Source: Zea mays
Lineage: Eukaryota > Streptophyta > Magnoliopsida > Poales > Poaceae
Reading direction: 5' to 3'
Length of the DNA: 64,000 nucleotides
Assembly: GCF_902167145.1 (NCBI RefSeq)
Contig: NC_050101.1
Coordinates: 135,748,990-135,812,989, forward strand
A model generated the notes under the pieces. That model saw nothing but the letters and a program-made list of their open reading frames with translations. It was not told the DNA's origin and did no database searches. Each line of letters starts with the position of its first letter. Positions within the stretch are counted from its first letter, which is position 1. Below are positions 57,199-64,000 of the stretch, one piece after another. Position numbers and translations under genes: made by a program.

Positions 57199-58930
57199 TG
57201 TCGGCGTTTCGAGACCGGGGGGTCCCTCGGGCCGACGAGTGAGTGTCGCCGCGTGCCCCAGCCCAGATGGGTCGAGCGCGTGGGCGAGCGCGAAGGGAGG
57301 AAAGGAGCGAGGCGGCCGGAGACCGGCGTGAGAGAGGTGGGAATCCCGCGGCCTTCGTGTTCGTCCCGCGCCCAGGTCGGGTGCGCTTGCAGTAGGGGGT
57401 TACAAGCGTCCACGCGGGAGAGGGAAGCGAGCGGCCCCAAGAGAGCGCCTGTCCCGTCCTCGTCCCTGCGCGGCCAACCTTCTCTAAGAGGGCCCTGGTC
57501 CTTCCTTTTATAGGTGTAAGGAGAGGATCCAGGTGTACAATGGGGGTGTAGCAGAGTGCTACGTGTCTAGCGGGGGAGAGCTAGCGCCCTAAGTACATGC
57601 CGATGTGGCAGCCGGAGAGATTTTGGCACCCAGCTGGTGTGATGTCGTGGCCGTCGGAGGAGCGACGGAGCCTGACGGAGGGACAGCTGTCGGAGCGGTT
57701 GAGTCCTTGCTGACGTCCTCCTGCTTCCGTAAGAGAGCTGAGAGCCGCCGTCGTCATAGAGCATGCGGGGCGCCATCATTGCCTGTCTGGCGGAGCTAGC
57801 CAGATGGGACACCGGTCTTGTTCTCTGCGGCCCGAGTCAGCTCGGGGTAGGGTGATGATGGCGCTTCCTGTTGACGTGGCTGGCCTGCGCCCTAGGTTGG
57901 GCGACGTGGAGGCTCCTCCGAAGCCGAGGTCGAGTCTGTCTTCCATGGCCGAGGCCGAGTCCGAGCCCCTTGGTCGGGCGAGGCGGAGGTCGTTCGGCAG
58001 AGGCCAGGGCGGAGTCCGAGCCCTGGGGTCGGGCGAAGCGGAGTTCGTCGTCTTCTGGGGCTGAGCCCGAGTCCGAGCCCTGGGGTCGGGCGAAGCGGAG
58101 TTCGTCGTCTTCTGGGACTGAGCCCGAGTCCGAGCCCTGGGTCGGGCGGAGCGGAGTTCGCCGTCTTCCGGGACTTAGCCCGAGTCCGAGCCCTGGGTCG
58201 GGCGGAGCGGAGTTCGCCGTCTTCCGAGACTTAGCCCGAGTCCGAGCCCTGGGTCGGGCGGAGCGGAGTTCGCCGTCTTCCGGGACTTAGCCCGAGTCCG
58301 AGCCCTGGGTCGGGCGGAGCGGAGTTCGCCGTCTTCCGGGACTTAGCCTGAGTCCGAGCCCTGGGTCGGGCGGAGCGGAGTTCGCCGTCTTCCAGGACTT
58401 AGCCCGAGTCCGAGCCCTGGGTCGGGCGGAGCTTCCTATGGTGCCTTTGGCAGGGCCTGACTGCCTGTCAGTCTCACTCTGTCAAGTGGCACTGCAGTCG
58501 GAGTGGCGCAGGCGGCGCTGTCCTTCTGTCAGGCCGGTCAGTGGAGTGGCGAAGTGACGGCGGTCACTTCGGCTCTGCCGGAGGGCGCGCGTCAGGACAA
58601 AGGTGTCAGGCTACCTTTGCATTAAATGCTCCTGCGACTTGGTCGGTCGGTGCGGCGATTTAGTCAGGGTTGCTTCTTAACGAAGGCAGGGCCTCGGGCG
58701 AGCCGGAGATATGTTCGCCGTCGGAGGGGGGGGCCTCGGGCGAGACGGAAATCCTCCGGGGTCGGCTGCCCTTGTCCGAGGCTAGGCTCGGGCGAGGCGT
58801 GATCGAGTCGCTCGAATGGACTGATCCCTGACTTAATCGCACCCATCAGGCCTTAGCAGCTTTATGCTGATGGGGGTTACCAGCTGAGGATTAGGAGTCT
58901 TGAGGGTACCCCTAATTATGGTCCCCGACA
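57199..58930 (-). repeat. 3' LTR of element D
   Basis: On the minus strand it starts TGTCGGGGACCATAATTAGG and ends GAAACGCCGACA. It contains a 56-bp tandem array at 58009-58436 and GGGCGAGGC-type words. Confidence 0.85.
58009..58436. repeat. 56/57-bp tandem array inside the element D LTR
   Basis: The word CCGAGTCCGAGCCCTGGG recurs at 58066, 58123, 58179, 58235, 58291, 58347 (one change) and 58403, spaced 56-57 bp, with a first partial copy at 58009. There are about eight units. Confidence 0.95.
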
Positions 58931-60361
58931 GTAGCCCCCGAGCCTCGAAGGGAGTGTTAGCACTCGCTTGGAGGCTTTCGTCGCACTTTTTTGCAAGGGA
59001 ACCAGCCTTTCTCGGTTGCATTTTGTTCCGGTGGGTGCGCGCGAGCGCACCTGCCGGGTGTAGCCCCCGAGGCCTCGGAGGAGTGGTTTCACTCCTTCGA
59101 GGTCTTAATGCCTTGCGTAATGCTTCGGCTGGTCTGGTTGTTCCCTCATGCGAACTGGCCGTAGCCCGGGTGTACGGACGGGGCCCAAGTTCTCGGGCTG
59201 GTATGTTGACGCTGTCAACGGTTCGGCCGGAGCCAGGTTTGTGAGAGCAGCCCCCGAGCCTCTGCATAGGGCGAGAGGGCGATCAGGGACAGACTCGGCT
59301 TTTTGCATACGCCCCTGCGTCGCCTTTCCGCAAGGAGGAGGGGGGGAAGCGCCATGTTACCCTCGATGGGCGCCAAACATGGTGTCTCCGGTGAGCTGCA
59401 AGCGGGTAATCCGAGTGGACGTTCGTGCCCCGTTCGTTAGGGGTCGGCTAGGGGCCCAGAGGCACGCCCAAAAGTACCTGCGGGTGATCTGCCAGACCCG
59501 GTCCCCTGGCGACGGGGTCCGAGGGCTCGATGCCTCCCTCTGATGGGATTCCGTTACAAGATCGCTCCCGCTGGTCTCGGAAATGTCCTAGGGTACCTCG
59601 GGAGCGCAGCCCGAGCCTTGGTTATGTATCGAACGTACCCATGGTCATCCCTCGCTCGGCGTCTGAGGCGACTGTGAACCCTTCGGGGGCCAGCCTTCGA
59701 ACCCCTGATCAGTAATGGGCGCGGAGCCCGAGTAGCCTGAGGCGACCGTGGAACCCTTCGGGGGGCCGGCCTTCGAACCTCTGACCAGTAGTGGGTGTAG
59801 GGCCCACGCGATCTGAGGCGGCTGTTGAAACCCTTCGGGGGGCCAGCCTTCGAACCTCTGATCAGTAAGGAGGCTCGGAGCCTGGTTCCTTCAAGGGGAA
59901 GGATCCTTTTCAGGGTATCCCCCTTTCCCGGTCCCTGTTGCAAGAGATAGAGGAAAAGGAAAAAAGGGAAAGGATACGAAATCGAACGACGCGGCGTACC
60001 TCTTTTGGCGCGGTCATTTTGGCGAAGGCGAAGCGTCGCCCGCTTTTCCTGCCAGAAGCGCCGCCTGTCCCGCCGCGGAGTTAATGCGACGGGGCGAGTG
60101 GTTGGCGGGGCGGCCGCTGCGCGTGCGCGAGCCGTTCGAGGAACGGCTGTTTTGCTTCGCGTTTTTGAATCCCGCGTCCGGTCCGGGCGGAACGTTGGAA
60201 CCGGCCTCGCCTTGGTCTTTATATACCCGGGAGAGGGTCTGGTGACGGTTCTTTGCTCCGCTTCCTGCCTCCCTCTTAGGTTTTCGCAACCTGAGAGACT
60301 TAGCCAGGTAAGAGGAAACCGCCCTTCCTGCCCCTCGCGCCGCCATCCCTTTTGCTCGGTG
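58931..60361 (+). promoter_or_regulatory. Element D spacer and promoter of the antisense gene
   Basis: The left end holds the PPT (58931-58944, reverse). At 59660-59880 are three imperfect copies of a unit of about 76 bp built on CTTCGGGGGCCAGCCTTCGAAC. A TATA box, TCTTTATATACCC, is at about 60216-60228, about 140 bp before the gene's ATG. ORFs on the minus strand here are composition artefacts. Confidence 0.6.
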
Positions 60362-63300
60362 ATGGCTGACCGGGTGACCATCATCTCGCCGCGCGATCCA
60401 TGGCCCTTTTCCACGGTGACAGCGAGTGACCTGGAGGATCTGGTCGGCGAGGGTTTGCTCTGTCCTCTCACCGATAAGCAGCGACCAGAGTGGATTCCTC
60501 CTGTGGGCGGAGCCGCTCCGTCCCCACCACCGGGGTACATCGTGAGCTTTGTCTCCTTCCACGAGCGGGGATTCGGTGTGCCGGCGGGCCGCTTCATGCG
60601 GGCGATCCTGTACCACTATGGGGTGGAGTTGCACAACCTTACCCCTAACTCCATCTCGCAGGCCGCCATCTTCGTAGCGGTGTGCGAGGGGTACTTGGGG
60701 ATCGCCCCCCATTGGGATTTGTGGACCCATCTCTTTTGCGCGGAGCTTTTTGCCTCGCCAACGGGGGAGAGGAAAGTCCGTGCAGCGGTGCGGGCCGGCG
60801 GCTGTACCGTCCTGCTGAGGCAGTCGCGGGCGTCGCTGTATATTCCTGCCATCCTCGCGTCCTCGAACAAGGGGTGGCAGCGCCGGTGGTTCTACCTCCG
60901 GAACGACGGCGAGTTGCTCCCGCCGTTCTCCCAGCGAGTAGTCACCGCTGCCACCGACGCCTGGCGCCACGGGACCCCGCACGAAAGACAGAAGAACCTC
61001 GAGCCACTTCTCCAGGCCTTGGAGGCGTTGTGGAAGGGGGACTCACCGCTGCGGGAGTGATTGCCGCCATCCACCGTCGGAGGGTGCTTCCCTTGGCGGA
61101 GCGGCGGCTGTCGCTTTGGGAGATGACCCCGGAGGCCGACTGGGAGGGCTCGCGGATGTCCCCTGATCCTCTTCCCTTCGACGCCCTCCAATGGCGGGTG
61201 TCCGTTGCGTTGGGGAAGCCGGACCCCCACGCCTTCTCCCAGCTTTTGATGCGCCCCGACCGAGGGTGCGTGACTCTGGTGAGTGTCCGCTTCTTCCTTC
61301 TTCATACATCAGGTTGCTCCTGGTTCTTACGATTGGGGTTTTTCCCCTCCTCTTCAGGAGGTGGTGTGGCACAAGCCTTCCCTGCCACGGGTCCCGTAGG
61401 ACGCGGTGGACCGAGCAGCGCGGCGGGTCGCCGCGGAGGAGAGGAAGAAGAAGAAGGACGCGGAGAAGGCCCGGGCCCGCGAGCGGAGGCAGGCCCGAGA
61501 CGCCTTGGAAAAGCTCCGTCGCCAGCAGGAGAGGGAGGGGCTCCCGAGGGAGCCGTCGCCGGAAACGCCCGACGACGACGACGATGATGAAGATGATGAC
61601 GAGGAGGACGACATGGCCGCCCGTCTTGGCTTCAGCCCCGGCTTGGGGTTTGGCCAGGAGCCGTCAAGCCAGCCCCCGAGCGGGCTGACGCCGTCAGTCC
61701 CCGGAGTCGGGACGTCGGGGTCCCGGCCTGAGGGGCGAGGGCAACCCGAGAGGGCTCCTGACCCCTCGGCTGGAGGAGCTGAGGTGACCCCGGGGGGCCA
61801 GGCCAGGGCGTCTGCTCCCCGAGAGCTGCCGTTCGTGCCAGCAGCGCAGGGAGGCGACCCTCAGGCTGCCGTTACAGTGCCCGGGCGATCTGCCCCCCGG
61901 GCGTCCAAAGCGAGGGCGGTGCCGAAGTTGCCAGCGAAGCGGACCTCGGCGGCGGTTCCGGGGGCCGGGATCCAAGAGACTTCCCCCCAGGCACGGTGGA
62001 TCATGGCCCGGAGCGGGTAAGTATCTTGGAATGTCTTCGTCCTGGCTTCCCATTCATATGTCCCGGCCGTGATTTTTCTTTTCTCCTCAGCAAGCGAAGC
62101 CACGGCCTGACCGACCTGGCACCCCGGAAGGCACTTAAGACGACGCCGGCTTGTGCGGCCAGCGCCGCTCCGGGCCTTGCCGTTCAGCCGACCCTCTCGC
62201 ATGGCGTTCCACCTCAGGGGGCTCGGGCGGCGCCGGTCGCCGTGGAGCAGGTTCCCGAGGCTGGCTCCTCTGCCGAGGTGGCCATTGTGATAGGGGAGAC
62301 GGCTGACGCCGACATGGTCCCGAGCCCACCGGTCGTGCCGGCCATGCCGGCGCCTGCCGCTACCGAAGTCGCCACCGTCCTGGTTGGAGAGCGACCGGTT
62401 GCTGCCGACGTCGAGACGGCTGATGCGTCGACGCCTGGTGCCTCGGAAGAGGTGGGCGGGGAGGCGCGATCCGTCCCGCCGGGCGGCAGCCTCATCGCTG
62501 TGCGGCGGAGCCCCGAGGTCCGGCGCCAGTTGCTCCGGTTCCGGACCCGTGAGGCCTCGGACCCCGTCTTTGTTCTCGACGATGAACGGGAGGACCAGTC
62601 CTGGGATGAGCTCCGCGAGTGTGCTGAAGCGACGGTGGGGTCGCTCCGGTCGTCGCTGGAGGTTTTCTGCAGGGACGTCCCCAGAATCCTCCAGGTAACG
62701 GTTTCAGGCATACCTTTTCCCTTCTGTGACCGAGGCGTTCTTCGTGACGCCCCGTTTCCTTCCCTCAGGATCTGACGGATCGGAGCGCCGCCAAGTCATC
62801 GTTCATCCGCTGCGAGGTCGATGTCTGGGGCTCGCTGCGGTCCCTGAGGACCTCGCTTGCTGGGGCTACTGCGCGCCTTTCTCAGCAGGGTGCCGAGGTA
62901 GCGGACCTCCAGTTGCTCTGCACTGACCTGAGAGCCGAGGCGGCAGCGGCGCGCGCGGAGGCGGCTGCGGCGCGCGCAGAGGTGCAACGGCAGCGGTCGG
63001 AGTTCGTCCAGGTCGTCGAGGAGCGGGACCAATCTCGGGGCCGGGCTACCGAGGCCGAAAGCCGGGCCGAAACCCTCGCAGCTGACTTAGCCGTAGCCCA
63101 GGTCGCGACCTCGGAGCAGCGTGCCCGGGCCGAAGGTACGCCTTGGCCATGCTTGGTTCTTGTTCTTGTTTGTTTCCTCTGCTTGTGTTTGAGATCTTTC
63201 TTCTGGCTGTTCGCAGAGCTCGAGTCCGCCCTCGATGAGTCCGCCAAGGCGCTTGCCGAGGCGCTTGCCGGGGCGGCCGAGCAGAGGGAGGCCGACCTCG

Positions 63301-63707
63301 CGGCCATGTCCGAAGCCGTCTCGGACGTTTATCGGATCCTTGGCTCCGGCGACGTTCCTTCAGGAAGCTCCCCTCAAAGCCGCCTTCAAGCCTTGGGTGA
63401 TCACGCGCGCGGCAGACTCCACGAGGCGCTACACCACGGCGTCAGGCGGGCCTTTGCCGTGCTCGCTTCCCACTATGTTGTGGACCTGGAGCGGGTTAGT
63501 GAGGGGTATTGTCTTCCTGACGAAGACGAAGCTGCCCTGGCGGAAGTCCAGCGGCTCGACGCGGTCGCCACGGGTCCGAGCGCAGTGCTGGCGACCACCT
63601 TTGAGGCGGAAATCCTCCCCCCTGCGCCGTCGCCGGAAGCCGAGATGGACCTTACCGAAGGCGGGGACGGAGCTGAAGGCGCGGCTCCTTCCCAAGGCGA
63701 CGCCTAA
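60362..63707 (+). pseudogene. Element D antisense gene, PF04195-like, five exons, broken
   Basis: The exons are 60362-61278, 61358-62016, 62091-62694, 62769-63135 and 63217-63707, with GT-AG introns of 72-81 bp and matching phases. Exon 1 encodes FHERGFGVPAGRFMRAILYH, VELHNLTPNSISQ and SNKGWQRRWFYLRND, the same family as the element C antisense gene (LTPN and GW..WFY motifs). Exon 2 is Lys/Arg-rich then acidic (DDDDDDEDDDEEDD); exons 4-5 encode Ala/Glu-rich coiled-coil. Two defects: the G-run at 61036-61040 is one base short, shifting frame, and a TAG at 61397-61399. Without these it would encode roughly 1000 residues. Function is unknown; it is non-coding for pol and antisense to the element. 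Confidence 0.75.
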
Positions 63708-64000
63708 CTCTTGTTGGAACAGTTTCTGTTGGATGCGCGTGTGTCTTCCTGCGGCCGCTGTGGCCTGAACACTTTGTTTCCATTGCATGAAGTCGTACTC
63801 TTCCTTTTATTTTGCGTGTCCGGCTTTGTCTGTCAATAACAGGGTGGCTTCCCGAGTAGGGGTCATTTTTTGTGGCGGGTGACGAGTGAAGGTGTCCCTA
63901 ACCCGGAGGCATAGGAATCCCTCGGCTCAGTCGGCCTTGCCACTTACATGTACCCACGTTCGCTCCTTGGGGCCCTGTCTCTGACATAGCCGGGAGAACG
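63708..64000. other. Downstream of the element D antisense gene
   Basis: Noncoding sequence after the TAA; the internal region of element D continues off the window. No pol motif is visible yet. Confidence 0.5.

Larger units (their letters stand above)
57199..64000 (-). mobile_element. Ty3/gypsy element D (Tat-like), 3' part
   Basis: A 1732-bp LTR (57199-58930) is followed rightward by a polypurine motif that, on the minus strand, reads GGCTCGGGGGCTAC directly before the LTR. This LTR is therefore the 3' one and the element reads right to left. A gene on the plus strand (60362-63707) is antisense to the element. Pol and the 5' LTR lie beyond the right edge. Base composition is GC-rich, unlike element C. 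Confidence 0.8.

Noticed and set aside
59554..60982. Minus-strand ORFs of 347 and 322 codons
   Set aside because: They overlap the promoter and exon 1 of the antisense gene, are low-complexity and arise from GC-rich composition.

Overview
The window looks like a gene-poor, transposon-rich stretch of a maize-type grass genome (Zea or a close relative). The clues are Sirevirus (Opie/Ji group) copia elements whose LTRs carry many CCGGACAGTCCGG palindromes, nested Ty3/gypsy elements, Tourist/Stowaway MITEs, a plant L1-type LINE, and GT-AG introns in the host genes. There is nothing bacterial here.

Layout. 1-1756: 5' end (LTR, PBS, broken gag) of a minus-strand gypsy element that has picked up WW-like and IQ-like motifs. 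1757-4925: last seven exons of a conserved plant coiled-coil gene (+), one intron of which holds a 563-bp Mutator-like element with a 9-bp target duplication. 5138-9139: 5'-truncated, dead LINE (-) with a 17-bp target duplication. 9157-45357: a large nest. An old minus-strand gypsy (9157-9923 and 29677-32527) was hit by Sirevirus A (9924-29676, +). A was then hit by a 2.7-kb solo LTR (10659-13379) and by the nearly intact Sirevirus B (16098-25019, -). Copia element E (32528-45357, +) also lies in the gypsy, and its LTR was hit by the young gypsy element C (32660-42258, +). 45902-47250: minus-strand gypsy fragment F (LTR, PBS, gag) related to C. 47899-49195: a complete three-exon class III peroxidase gene (+). 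49196-57198: MITEs, a decayed copia pol and low-copy DNA. 57199-64000: 3' part of gypsy element D (-), with a large LTR and a five-exon gene antisense to the element.

The most interesting material is in C and D. C has identical 587-bp LTRs and an intact protease-RT-RNaseH-integrase ORF, but no gag. On its opposite strand, between pol and the 3' LTR, lies an apparently intact three-exon gene with its own TATA box, predicted to encode about 916 aa. D, a different family, carries a homologous but broken five-exon antisense gene in the same place, also with its own TATA box. F has the same PBS and LTR tip as C but retains gag, so it or a relative could be the type of element that supplies C with gag.

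Genes that look functional: the peroxidase, the coiled-coil gene (5' end off-window or displaced by the first gypsy), Sirevirus B gag and pol, and C pol plus its antisense gene. Everything else is decayed or fragmentary. All assignments come from reading motifs and splice sites by eye; no database search was run.
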